Source: Candidatus Obscuribacter sp.
GTDB taxonomy: Bacteria > Cyanobacteriota > Vampirovibrionia > Obscuribacterales > Obscuribacteraceae
DNA: 64,000 nt
NCBI GenBank assembly: GCA_016712465.1
Contig: JADJQZ010000001.1
Location: forward strand, 806,001-870,000
Direction of reading: 5' to 3'
How positions within the stretch are numbered: the stretch's first letter is position 1; each line of letters opens with the position of its first letter. The notes under the pieces are model-generated. The model did no database searches and was not told the DNA's origin. It saw nothing but the letters and a program-made list of their open reading frames with translations. The position numbers were made by a program, and so were the translations under genes. Positions 45,229 through 53,584 of this stretch are shown here, one piece after another.

Positions 45229-45963
45229 GTGCCGGACTCAACAAAAGGCTGGTATATCTTGAAGAGACGACATGTAGAAGCTCATTTTACGGCGGGGCCC
45301 CTGGTTCGCGACGTCGTTATCGGTATGTCGGACGGTTTGACCGTTCCCTTTGCCCTTGCCGCTGGCCTGTCCGGTGCTGTTACTGCTACTGGTTTGATTA
45401 TTACTGCCGGACTGGCGGAAGTGGCGGCGGGAGCCATCGCCATGGGCTTGGGCGGCTATCTGGCAGCGAGGGGGGAAGCAGAGCACTACGTGCAGGAGAA
45501 GCGGCGAGAAGAGCAGGAAGTAAAGGAAATTCCCTTTCAAGAAGTCCTGGAAGTGCGGCAGATATTCGCTGCTTATGGAATCGACGAGAAGGCTCTCAAA
45601 CCCATTGAGGAGGCCTTTCAAGCCAATCCCGATAAGTGGGTGGATTTCATGATGCGCTTCGAACTCGATCTTGCCGAACCGGAACCTGGACGTGCCAGGC
45701 AGAGTGCCTTTACCATTGCCTTTGCTTATGCCCTGGGAGGCATGATCCCACTGGCGCCTTATTTCTTTATTGCCAGAGTGGGCGATGCTCTCATCATGTC
45801 GGTTGTCTTTACCCTATTGGCTCTCTTAGCTTTTGGTTTTGTCAAAGGTAAGTTCGTCGGTCTCAACCCCTGGCGCTCGGCACTGCAGGCCCTGGTTGTG
45901 GGCGGTCTGGCTGCCGGTGTGGCTTTTGGCGTGGCAAAACTGGTGAATGGGGCGGGGGCTTAG
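45229..45963 (+). CDS. VIT1/CCC1 family iron/manganese transporter
   Basis: 244 residues. VRDVVIGMSDGLTVPFALAAGL opens the first helix and is the family signature; AGLAEVAAGAIAMGLGGYLAARGE contains the metal-gating second helix; EEQEVKEIPFQEVLEVRQIFAAYG is the cytoplasmic metal-binding loop; three further helices follow. Predicted to export or sequester Fe/Mn. Starts: GTG 45229 has no clear ribosome site, while TTG 45259 has AAAGG about 10 bases upstream, so the true protein may be 10 residues shorter. Followed 90 bp later by the nonulosonate cluster but unlikely to belong to it. Confidence 0.88.
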   Translation: MPDSTKGWYILKRRHVEAHFTAGPLVRDVVIGMSDGLTVPFALAAGLSGAVTATGLIITAGLAEVAAGAIAMGLGGYLAARGEAEHYVQEKRREEQEVKEIPFQEVLEVRQIFAAYGIDEKALKPIEEAFQANPDKWVDFMMRFELDLAEPEPGRARQSAFTIAFAYALGGMIPLAPYFFIARVGDALIMSVVFTLLALLAFGFVKGKFVGLNPWRSALQALVVGGLAAGVAFGVAKLVNGAGA

Positions 45964-46052
45964 CATTTTAGGAATGCCTTTATGAACCGGTCTCAAGGTT
46001 TGATTCCGGCTGACGCAGGTAAACTTTAGTGGACTCATTGGTGGAGGTTTTG

Positions 46053-47045
46053 ATGCAGGAAGCAGATATCAGACCGGCGGAGATGTTCAAGGAGAGCCTC
46101 AGGCTTGATCAGGAAGATATTGCTCGGGTACTTGCTCACAGATCGCAGTTTGTAAGGGTCTCTTGCCCTGCCTGCGATTCTGCTTTGAGCGAGCCTGCCT
46201 TTGAGAAATCCGGTTTTCTTTACGAGCGCTGCGGTGAGTGTCGCACACTCTACGTCAACCCCAGACCTTCAATGGAAGTGCTTTCGGAGCATTATCGAAA
46301 CTCGCTGACGATCGAATACTGGAATGAAAACATCTATCCAGCCTCAGAGGAAGTTCGCAGAAATAATATTTTTGCGCCTAGGGCCAGGCGGGTGGTGGAG
46401 ATTTGCAAGGCTAGAGACGTTGGCCTTGGTTCTCTGCTGGATATTGGAGCCGGTTTTGGAACCTTCCTGGAAGAGCTTCAGAAGTTAAACCTCTTTGAGG
46501 CTCTCTATGCGGTAGAGCCGTCTTCTAAACTGGCAGACACCTGCCGGAAGAAAGGACTTGCCGTAATGGAGGAGCTGGCAGAGAATTTAAAGATTGATGC
46601 TCCGGTGGATGTAATCACAAATTTTGAGCTGATTGAGCATTTATTCGAACCCCTTGCCTTTCTCAAGCATTGTCATCGCTTGCTTAAGCCCGGTGGCTTG
46701 ATGATTCTCACGACTCCTAATATTCTCGGTTTCGATTTGCTCGTTCTGGGTGCTCTCTCAGATAATATCGGCGCGCCCAATCACATCAATTATTTTAATC
46801 CGCTGGCGCTGAAGATATTGATGCAGAGTGCCGGTTTTACTGTTTTGGAAACACTAACTCCTGGTGAGCTAGATGTCGACATCGTGAAGAACAAGATTAA
46901 ATCAGGCGAATTCGATGTTAGTACGAGCCCGTTCCTGAAAGAGGTGCTTGTGGAGCGCGGTGATAGCTTAGGTGGCGCCTTTCAGAAATTTCTTGCAGAC
47001 AATCTACTTTCGTCTCACATGTGGGTCGTAGCGCAAAGAATTTAG
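46053..47045 (+). CDS. Class I SAM methyltransferase with N-terminal zinc ribbon (copy A)
   Basis: About 330 residues from ATG 46053 (GGAGG 5 bases upstream; a GTG at 46029 is also in frame). N-terminal FVRVSCPACDSALSEP and YERCGECRTLYVNPRP give a four-Cys zinc knuckle. The methyltransferase core follows: LLDIGAGFGTFLEEL (motif I), VITNFELIEHLFEP (motif IV), HRLLKPGGLMILTTPN. Closely related to copy B at 49773-50765 (about two thirds identical by eye). In glycan clusters such enzymes methylate sugars or their intermediates; substrate here unknown. Its stop overlaps the pseC stop by 4 bp, tail to tail. Confidence 0.85.
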   Translation: MQEADIRPAEMFKESLRLDQEDIARVLAHRSQFVRVSCPACDSALSEPAFEKSGFLYERCGECRTLYVNPRPSMEVLSEHYRNSLTIEYWNENIYPASEEVRRNNIFAPRARRVVEICKARDVGLGSLLDIGAGFGTFLEELQKLNLFEALYAVEPSSKLADTCRKKGLAVMEELAENLKIDAPVDVITNFELIEHLFEPLAFLKHCHRLLKPGGLMILTTPNILGFDLLVLGALSDNIGAPNHINYFNPLALKILMQSAGFTVLETLTPGELDVDIVKNKIKSGEFDVSTSPFLKEVLVERGDSLGGAFQKFLADNLLSSHMWVVAQRI

Positions 47046-48289
47046 AGATTAGCTTCGATCTTTTTCAAGGCAGTAAGTACGTCTTCAATGTCACTCATTG
47101 TCATGGAGGGGAAAATTGGCAAACTTATCTCTCTAGAGTAGAAGTCTTCTGCTCCGGGACACAGCGCGCTCCAGTCTCGGTCTACGACCTGCTCTTTGTA
47201 GTAGGGCATTTGATAAGTTGGTATGTAATGTACCTGTATGCCGATGTTTTCCTTTTGCAGAGCTTCGAAGACAAAACGCCTCTTCTCTCGGGCGTTTTCA
47301 CCGTTGATGAGAATTGGAAACAAGTGATAGGCTGATTGACTAGCACCGCTGATGGTGATAGTGCGATAGCTGTTGCTGTCTTTGAGGGCGGCAGTATAAG
47401 CAGCTGCGATCTGCAGTCGGCGCTCGATAAAGCCTGGTAGCTTGAACATCTGGCTGGTGCCCAGGGCGGCCTGTATGTCGCACATGCGGTAATTAAAGCC
47501 CAGAGTCTGCATTTCGTGATACCAGGGTCCATCGTGCTTTTGCAATCGCTCTTTTCTTTTCTCAATGCCGTGGCTGCGGAATGCCAGAAGCCTATCGTAC
47601 AGTTTTTCATCATTGGTGAGGATGATGCCGCCTTCGCCGGTGGTGATTGTCTTTACCGGGTGGAAGCTCATCGTGGACATGATACCGGCGAAGCCACCGG
47701 CTCGCTCTTTGTATCTGGCGCCCAGAGAGTGGGCTGCGTCTATTATCAGGCTCACTTCGTACTGGTCGGCCAGGGTTTGCAGCGTGTCGTAGTCGGCCGG
47801 CTGACCGGCGTAGTCGACTGCTACTACAGCCTTTATCTTCTTGTTGCCTTTGGCTCGATTTTCTTTTAGCAGTTTTTCCACGGAAGCCGCTGAGATCAGC
47901 CCGGTATCAGGGGCTACATCTGCATATAGCGGTTTGGCCCCAAGATAGAGGGATGCATTGGAGGTAGCGGCGAAGGTAATGGGGCTGGTGATGATTTCGT
48001 CACCGGTGCTGATACCGGCTGCTTCGTAGGCCGCGTGCAGGGCGGCTGTGCCGTTGGCGATGGCTACTGCGTACTTGACTCCCACATGGTCTGCCACAGC
48101 ATTTTCGAATTCCTGAATACGCGGACCCTGGGTGAGAAAATCCGAAGTGAGAGCGGCCGTCACCGCGGCAATGTCATCGTCTTCGATAACTTGGTGTCCG
48201 TAGGGCAGCCAGGTCTCTCTTACAGGCTTGCCGCCTCTTATCGCAAGGCTAGATTGGTCGCATCCTGCGATTGGGCTATTAGTTTGCAT
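47042..48289 (-). CDS. pseC: UDP-4-keto-sugar aminotransferase PseC
   Basis: Second step of the CMP-pseudaminic acid route: PLP-dependent transfer of an amino group to C4 of the 4-keto UDP-sugar. 415 residues of the DegT/DnrJ/EryC1 family: SDFLTQGPRIQEFENAVA, NGTAALHAA, FAATSNASLYLGAKP, DAAHSLGARY, and SFHPVKTITTGEGG with the Schiff-base Lys. Start ATG 48289 with GGAG 7 bases upstream, overlapping the end of pseB by 52 bp, so translation is probably coupled. Confidence 0.9.
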   Translation of the reverse strand: MQTNSPIAGCDQSSLAIRGGKPVRETWLPYGHQVIEDDDIAAVTAALTSDFLTQGPRIQEFENAVADHVGVKYAVAIANGTAALHAAYEAAGISTGDEIITSPITFAATSNASLYLGAKPLYADVAPDTGLISAASVEKLLKENRAKGNKKIKAVVAVDYAGQPADYDTLQTLADQYEVSLIIDAAHSLGARYKERAGGFAGIMSTMSFHPVKTITTGEGGIILTNDEKLYDRLLAFRSHGIEKRKERLQKHDGPWYHEMQTLGFNYRMCDIQAALGTSQMFKLPGFIERRLQIAAAYTAALKDSNSYRTITISGASQSAYHLFPILINGENAREKRRFVFEALQKENIGIQVHYIPTYQMPYYKEQVVDRDWSALCPGAEDFYSREISLPIFPSMTMSDIEDVLTALKKIEANL

Positions 48290-49260
48290 AGGTCTTCTCC
48301 GGTCAACCAGTTATCGTTTACGTCGGAACGGTAACGGAAACCTTCCGCTACCGGCGCGCCGCCCCGTTTAATAAGTTCTTGCGCGTCCCACCAGAGTTGG
48401 CTGGGTTGGATTACATAGCGGTCTTTGAACTCCAGGCACCAGGGTGATTCATCTCTGGGTACCAGGGTCTCATGTAGTTTTTCGCCTGGGCGCATACCGC
48501 AAAATTCGAATTTGCAATCGGGACCGATAGTTTTGGCTAATTCCATCAGTTTCATGGACGGAATCTTGGGCACAAAGATTTCGCCGCCGTGTACTTGATC
48601 AACGCAGGAGAGAACAAAGTCAACGCCTTGTTCCAGGGTCAGCCAGAAGCGGGTCATGCGCTCATCGGTAAGACGCAGAACGCCGGTCTTGCGCATCTCC
48701 ATAAAGAGGGGAATGACACTGCCGCGGCTGGCAATGACGTTGCCGTAGCGGACGATACCAAATTTGGTTTCTGATTTGCCGGCATAAGAGTTGGCGGTGA
48801 CGAAAAGTTTGTCGGAGCAAAGTTTTGTGGCGCCGTAGAGGTTAATTGGGTTGGCCGCTTTGTCGGTGGAAAGGGCGATTACCTTTTTGATGCCGCGGTC
48901 AATGGCGGCATCGATGATATTGGCTGCGCCTAGTACATTGGTTTTGACGAATTCGAAGGGGTTGTATTCAGCGGCGGGAACTTGTTTGAGCGCTGCTGCA
49001 TGGATGATGATGTCTACATCTGTGAAAGCGCGGTAGAGGCGATCGCGGTCTCTGATATCGCCGAGGAAAAAGCGCAGGTTCGGATGCTTCAACTCTTGCT
49101 GCATCTCGTACTGCTTGCATTCGTCGCGGCTGAAAATGATAAGTTTTTTAGGTGGATTGGTGGCCAGCAGTTTCTTCACCAGGGCCTTGCCGAACGAGCC
49201 GGTCCCACCGGTGACCAGCACTGTCGAATTTGCCCAATCTGTTGTTGAAGAGAGGTCCAT
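48238..49260 (-). CDS. pseB: UDP-N-acetylglucosamine 4,6-dehydratase (inverting) PseB
   Basis: First step of pseudaminic acid synthesis. 340 residues, extended SDR fold: VLVTGGTGSFGKALV (NAD(P) loop), DIRDRDRL, IIHAAALKQVPAAEYNPFE, STDKAANPINLYGATK with the catalytic Y-x-x-x-K, and FGIVRYGNVIASRGSVIPLF, together diagnostic of PseB. ATG 49260. It reads away from the AT-rich region 49261-49772, followed by pseC. Confidence 0.92.
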   Translation of the reverse strand: MDLSSTTDWANSTVLVTGGTGSFGKALVKKLLATNPPKKLIIFSRDECKQYEMQQELKHPNLRFFLGDIRDRDRLYRAFTDVDIIIHAAALKQVPAAEYNPFEFVKTNVLGAANIIDAAIDRGIKKVIALSTDKAANPINLYGATKLCSDKLFVTANSYAGKSETKFGIVRYGNVIASRGSVIPLFMEMRKTGVLRLTDERMTRFWLTLEQGVDFVLSCVDQVHGGEIFVPKIPSMKLMELAKTIGPDCKFEFCGMRPGEKLHETLVPRDESPWCLEFKDRYVIQPSQLWWDAQELIKRGGAPVAEGFRYRSDVNDNWLTGEDLCKLIAQSQDATNLALR

Positions 49261-49772
49261 ATGATTGTTTCCCGGCTCCAGAGAGAGTGATATCTATTTA
49301 ATCGCAGATTCTTCTTTGAAACAGTAGAGAATAGCACGGCAGGCTACCCATAGCTGGAAAGCGGTTTAAGGAACCAAGCTCCAGCTCAATCTGAGTGGTT
49401 TTGGACTTTTGTTTATTTGCATCGCTGCTAAGCCGTTGATAGTTTTGTCCAATGTTGACTCAAACGAATTCTGCATCCGCTTCACTCAACACGGCCAATT
49501 GATTCATGCCGCTTTCGCGGAGCTCGCTGGTTTGGGCCGCCTCGAATTTTGTTGTTTAGCGAGGCGAAGGATTCGAGTTGTCGGCAATAATGAAAAACCG
49601 GTTTAGTGTATGTTAATGAGATCTTTAGTTGGGCTGATTATGCCCTCAATTATTTAATAGTAGGCCTTCCAGCAATCGTTGCTCGAGGCATGTTCTAATT
49701 AAAATTAGGTTGAAGGATAATCAACTTAATTAGTTGGATCCTCAATCTTCCTTTCTGAACTGGGAGTCTTTA
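49261..49772. other. Divergent 512-bp AT-rich intergenic region between pseB and methyltransferase copy B
   Basis: No gene is convincing: the longest plus-strand open frame (49409-49606) has no ribosome site and no recognisable content. The region should hold the promoters of pseB-pseC (minus) and the copy B-HisH unit (plus). A dyad GCCTCG/CGAGGC brackets 49540-49566, and a long AT-rich hairpin lies next to the copy B start (listed separately). Confidence 0.5.
49695..49733. promoter_or_regulatory. AT-rich nested hairpin upstream of methyltransferase copy B
   Basis: CTAATTAA (49695-49702) pairs with TTAATTAG (49726-49733) and GTTGA (49709-49713) with TCAAC (49721-49725), with a 7-base loop AGGATAA. 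The left half also contains the palindrome CTAATT-AA-AATTAG. It ends 39 bases before the preferred GTG start, a suitable position for an operator or a translational control structure. Role unproven. Confidence 0.4.
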
Positions 49773-50765
49773 GTGAAAGAGACCGATATTAGACCAGCCG
49801 ACTTGATAGAGCTGAGCAAAAAACTCTATGCAGAGGATATTCGTAAGATTCTTGTAGCTAAGAATGATTTTGTCCGGGTAGATTGTCCGGCGTGCGAGTC
49901 AGCTCATTCTCATTTTGCATTTGAGAAGTCCGGTTTTTCGTATGAAAGGTGTGTTGATTGTCGCACCTTGTACGTTAGTCCCCGTCCAACTATGGAAATG
50001 CTTGGTGAGCACTATCAGACGTCGCTGATGTATGACTATTGGAGCGAGAATATTTATCCTGTTTCCGAGGATGTGAGACGGAAGAGTATCTTTGCGCCCC
50101 GCGCTCTGCGTGCAGTCGAATTGTGCAAACAGCACGGTTTGAATGGCGGACTGATTTTGGACATTGGAGCAGGATTTGGCACCTTTCTTCAGGAAGTGGA
50201 CAGGATTGGATTCTTTGAGAAGTGCCTGGCCGTGGAGCCGACACCTAAGCTGGCTGAGGCTTGCCGCAAGAAGGGGCTTTTTGTGCTTGAGGAACTGGCT
50301 GAGAACGTTAAACTAGACTCACCAGCCGACGTAATTACCAACTTTGAGCTTATTGAGCACTTGTTCCGTCCGGTCGAGTTTCTTGAGCAATGCCATCGTC
50401 TCTTGAAGCCCGGTGGTTTGCTGCTGCTGACCACGCCGAATATCTTGGGTTTTGATTTACTTGTACTTGGAGCGGCCTCAGATAACATTGCGGCTCCGAA
50501 CCATATTAATTATTTTCATCCTGGTTCTCTTCGAATTATTATGAAACGAGCCGGTTTTGAGGTAATTGAGACGCTCACGCCGGGTGAGTTAGATGTGGAT
50601 ATTGTGCAGAACAAAATTAGGGCTGGTGAATTTCAGGTAACAGATCAGCCCTTCTTGCAGGAAATTTTAGTTGAGCGCGGAGATAGTATTAAGCGTGAGT
50701 TCCAGCGTTTCTTGGCTGAGAATCAAATGTCTTCGCATCTCTGGGTTGTGGCCAGGCGAATTTAG
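49773..50765 (+). CDS. Class I SAM methyltransferase with N-terminal zinc ribbon (copy B)
   Basis: About 330 residues from GTG 49773 (GGGAG 6 bases upstream), preferred over TTG 49734, and matching copy A at DIRPA. Same plan: VDCPACESAHSHFAFEKSG and YERCVDCRTLYVSPRP zinc knuckle, LILDIGAGFGTFLQEV, VITNFELIEHLFRP, LLLTTPNILGFDLLVLGA, ending SSHLWVVARRI. Similarity to copy A runs over the full length and through the ends, so they are a gene duplication with pseC-pseB between them. Followed 11 bp later by the HisH-like gene, likely co-transcribed. Confidence 0.85.
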   Translation: MKETDIRPADLIELSKKLYAEDIRKILVAKNDFVRVDCPACESAHSHFAFEKSGFSYERCVDCRTLYVSPRPTMEMLGEHYQTSLMYDYWSENIYPVSEDVRRKSIFAPRALRAVELCKQHGLNGGLILDIGAGFGTFLQEVDRIGFFEKCLAVEPTPKLAEACRKKGLFVLEELAENVKLDSPADVITNFELIEHLFRPVEFLEQCHRLLKPGGLLLLTTPNILGFDLLVLGAASDNIAAPNHINYFHPGSLRIIMKRAGFEVIETLTPGELDVDIVQNKIRAGEFQVTDQPFLQEILVERGDSIKREFQRFLAENQMSSHLWVVARRI

Positions 50766-50776
50766 CGGGTGAAGTC

Positions 50777-51442
50777 GTGGTTGCCCCTAGTATCTGCATA
50801 ATTGATTATGGTTTGGGAAATGTTGGCTCAGTGGGCAATGCGCTCAGAGTTCTCGATGTCGATTATATGGTCACGCTTGATCCTGCCGCTCTCGAGCAGG
50901 CTGCTGGTCTGATTTTGCCAGGTGTGGGTGCATTTGGCGACGGTATGGCTCGGCTTCGTCAACTGGGCCTGGTGGAGGTGCTCGGCGAACTCGTGTTGCG
51001 ACGGAAGAAGCCTCTTCTGGGGATTTGTCTTGGTATGCAGCTGATGGCAAAAACGGGGCTAGAGCACGGCTGCCACCAGGGTCTTGGTTGGCTTGATGCA
51101 ACGGTGCAAAGACTGGATGTGGAGTCGCTGGGTTTGAGTTTGCCGCACGTCGGTTGGAACGAACTTTCTATCGCTCGCGAAGGGGTTTTGGTTGGTTCAG
51201 AGCAGCAGGGAAGCGACTATTACTTTGTGCATAGCTATCATATGGTTCTTAATTTTCCCGAAGATCTTGTGGCTTCTTGTACTTATGGGCAATCGTTTAC
51301 TGCAATTGTCGAGCATGAAAACATTTTTGGCACGCAGTTTCACCCTGAGAAAAGCCAGAAGAATGGACTCAGGCTATTGCGGCAGTTTGTGGGGTTTGCA
51401 GCGAAGACGGCTACACTCGGGCTGGAAAGCCGGCTTCCTTAA
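50777..51442 (+). CDS. hisH: HisH-like glutamine amidotransferase for sugar amidation
   Basis: 221 residues, class I glutaminase: ICIIDYGLGNVGSV, ILPGVGAFGDGM, GICLGMQLM with the nucleophile Cys, VGWNEL, and FHPEKSQKNG with His and Glu of the triad. Normally provides ammonia to HisF. Here it lies beside a HisF-like gene and a WbpG/PseA-type amidotransferase, without other his genes, so by analogy with WbpG-HisH2-HisF2 it should provide ammonia for acetamidino-group formation on a nonulosonate or uronate sugar. GTG 50777 start. Its 3' end overlaps the hisF 3' end by 32 bp. Confidence 0.85.
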   Translation: MVAPSICIIDYGLGNVGSVGNALRVLDVDYMVTLDPAALEQAAGLILPGVGAFGDGMARLRQLGLVEVLGELVLRRKKPLLGICLGMQLMAKTGLEHGCHQGLGWLDATVQRLDVESLGLSLPHVGWNELSIAREGVLVGSEQQGSDYYFVHSYHMVLNFPEDLVASCTYGQSFTAIVEHENIFGTQFHPEKSQKNGLRLLRQFVGFAAKTATLGLESRLP

Positions 51443-52163
51443 TTTCCCTTTTCACTTCCATCGGTGTGTGTTGAGTGAAGTGGAATATGCTGGCTGCAGA
51501 AATTGCCGATGCCCCTTGTTTTAGTGCCGGGGCGAAATCTATCAGTCTGCCGGCGCCGCCACAGACGATTACAGGAATGGTGACAGCACTGGCAACTTGA
51601 GCAATCAATTCCAGGTCGAAGCCCTCCATCATTCCGTCATTGTCGACAGAATTGAGGAGTATTTCTCCGGCGCCAAGTTGCTGCAATTCGCAAGCCCAGG
51701 TTGTTACAGAAAGCTCGTTCGCTTTACCACTAAGGTAGTCAAATACTTTGTAGCCATTTGGGGTTGCTTTGGCATCTATGCTCGCTACGATAGCCTGGCT
51801 GCCAAACTTTATGGCGCCCTCTGTAATCAGGCTCTTCCTTGATCGAGCTGCGCTGTTAATACTAACCTTGTCTGCTCCCGCACGTATGACACGAGTAATA
51901 TCTTCAACAGTAGTAATGCCCCCGCCAACCGTAAGTGGCATAAAACACTCTGCCGCTATCTCGCCGATAACGTCCAGGTCTGGTCCGTGCCCGTTCCGTG
52001 TGCAGGTGATATCCAGAAAGACTAACTCGTCTACCTCTCTGGAATTGAACACTCTTACGACATTTACTGGACTGCCCACGTTTCTGTGGCGTTCAAATTG
52101 AATCGACTTTACCATGACGGAGCCGTTGTAGAGCACCGTTGGTATTACCCTGACTTTGAGCAT
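51411..52163 (-). CDS. hisF: HisF-like protein (AglZ/HisF2/WbuZ type) of an amidation system
   Basis: 250 residues, (beta/alpha)8 barrel: RVFNSREVDELVFLDIT, MPLTVGGGITTVEDI, GADKVSINSAA, VASIDAK, GAGEILLNSVDNDG, IPVIVCGGAG. The catalytic Asp of true HisF (CLDV at residue 11) is replaced (IPTVLYNG), so cyclisation in histidine synthesis is unlikely. It is the pattern of HisF paralogues that channel ammonia to a sugar amidotransferase. Directly downstream of the WbpG-like gene (27 bp). Start ATG 52163. Confidence 0.85.
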   Translation of the reverse strand: MLKVRVIPTVLYNGSVMVKSIQFERHRNVGSPVNVVRVFNSREVDELVFLDITCTRNGHGPDLDVIGEIAAECFMPLTVGGGITTVEDITRVIRAGADKVSINSAARSRKSLITEGAIKFGSQAIVASIDAKATPNGYKVFDYLSGKANELSVTTWACELQQLGAGEILLNSVDNDGMMEGFDLELIAQVASAVTIPVIVCGGAGRLIDFAPALKQGASAISAASIFHFTQHTPMEVKREIKEAGFPARV

Positions 52164-52190
52164 CTAATTGGTTCTTCTCTGGGCTGTTTG

Positions 52191-53375
52191 CTAGCGCACC
52201 GTTACGCTTTGCTCAGCTTCAAATCCTATCAGTTCAGAGGCTTTCTTGACCGGGTATTTGAGAATCAAGTTGCCCGCCGGATCTCTTTTGAAATTACGAT
52301 TTTCGTCTAGTTCAAAGATCTTCTTATTTGTGAAAGAGTCTACGATTTTATCGAACTCGGCTTTTGTAATGCCCAGGTAATCAATGCAATCTTTCATTGA
52401 TATGTAAGGGTAGCGTCCATCGTATTCTCTAACCAGGTCTACGGCCTGGTCTCGTGTGATGCGATGGTTTCTTACATCCAGGCATGCGTGGTCGGTGGCT
52501 CTGCCAAAGCCGAATTTCACGAATTTGAGATAGTCGTGCACACCGGGCAGGGCGCAGTCTAGGTTTTCATAGTTTGTGAAGGTGCCTTCCACAGGCCCGT
52601 CGTCTTTGCATTTAAAACCGGCTTCCATCACGCGTTTTAGTTGCGCCCTGGCATCCCACTTAAAGTAGTATCCGAGGAATATGGAGGTTATGCCTGCCTC
52701 CTTGAGCTCGCTTTCTTCCGGATAAATGTAAGGCGTCAAATCTCTCCGGTCGATTCCCTCTGCTTCCATATCGCTGACCCGGTAGCCTAAGAGTCCACCG
52801 AACTCCTCAAGCCAGCGCCTGTCCAGGATATTGCTTTCTGTGGACTTTGGCGGTCCACCGTATTCGAGTTGAGGATTTTCACCCCAGATAATGAGGGGAA
52901 TTTTGTAGTTTATGGCGGCGCGAATAGGAACTGTAAAGATTCCTACGTGGTTTGGCCATTCGTTGTCTCCCACTCTCAGGAAACCAATCCGGCACATCTC
53001 TCTGTAGACTTCGGGATTCTTTCTAAACTGAATTAGGTCGACGCCTAGCTTATTTATGTTGGCTAAATTTTGTTTGCCCAGCTCTGTTGGAACAGTAGGT
53101 TCGAAGCTCACACACAGCGGCTTTAGACCGTATTCAAGAGCCATTATTACCTGGTATGTGCTGTCTTTGCCGCCGCTGACTGGAATTACGCAGTCGTAGC
53201 CATGCTTGTTGCCTTTGAATGGTGCAATAGTCTTTTCGAAAAGTTTTCTGCGCTCGTCCCAGTTGACCTGGTTATCTTTACGCTCAGCCGATCGGCAGGC
53301 ATCGCACACCCCGGCACTATCAAAGTGCAGGTCTGGCTTTGTATTTGGCATTACGCAATTAGTACAGTGCTTCAT
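52191..53375 (-). CDS. pseA: N-acetyl sugar amidotransferase (WbpG/PseA/WbuX family)
   Basis: 394 residues. N-terminal zinc-binding KHCTNCVMPNTKPDL and CDACRSAE, then an ATP-pyrophosphatase loop VIPVSGGKDSTYQV, IIWGENPQLEYGG and KVDWDARAQL-type region (GYYFKWDARAQ). The enzyme converts an N-acetyl to an acetamidino group using ammonia from HisH. Starts at ATG 53375, divergent from the gene at 53585; followed by the HisF-like gene. The cluster would thus make a 5- or 7-acetamidino nonulosonate or a similar sugar. Confidence 0.9.
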   Translation of the reverse strand: MKHCTNCVMPNTKPDLHFDSAGVCDACRSAERKDNQVNWDERRKLFEKTIAPFKGNKHGYDCVIPVSGGKDSTYQVIMALEYGLKPLCVSFEPTVPTELGKQNLANINKLGVDLIQFRKNPEVYREMCRIGFLRVGDNEWPNHVGIFTVPIRAAINYKIPLIIWGENPQLEYGGPPKSTESNILDRRWLEEFGGLLGYRVSDMEAEGIDRRDLTPYIYPEESELKEAGITSIFLGYYFKWDARAQLKRVMEAGFKCKDDGPVEGTFTNYENLDCALPGVHDYLKFVKFGFGRATDHACLDVRNHRITRDQAVDLVREYDGRYPYISMKDCIDYLGITKAEFDKIVDSFTNKKIFELDENRNFKRDPAGNLILKYPVKKASELIGFEAEQSVTVR

Positions 53376-53584
53376 TTGTATACTTGCCCATGGGAACTAA
53401 CTCTAGGTTTTCTCTTGGAAATAGGATAACATGGCTTGAAAGCCTTTCTTTCACCGGCTGAGCCTGTTCTAATCAGTACGGGCGGACTGCCGGTCTTGCC
53501 ATGCAATAATGATGGCGATTCTTAGCCTCATTTCTGTGAATGAGTCACTGTTGATGAGCAATTTTTCAGGTCGGTGCCAATCTG

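Noticed and set aside
49036..49045. GCGATCGC, the cyanobacterial HIP1 octamer
   Set aside because: I noticed only one copy, inside the pseB gene, so no enrichment.
49409..49606. 65-codon plus-strand open frame in the pseB divergent region
   Set aside because: No ribosome site, no recognisable content, and it lies where promoters are expected.
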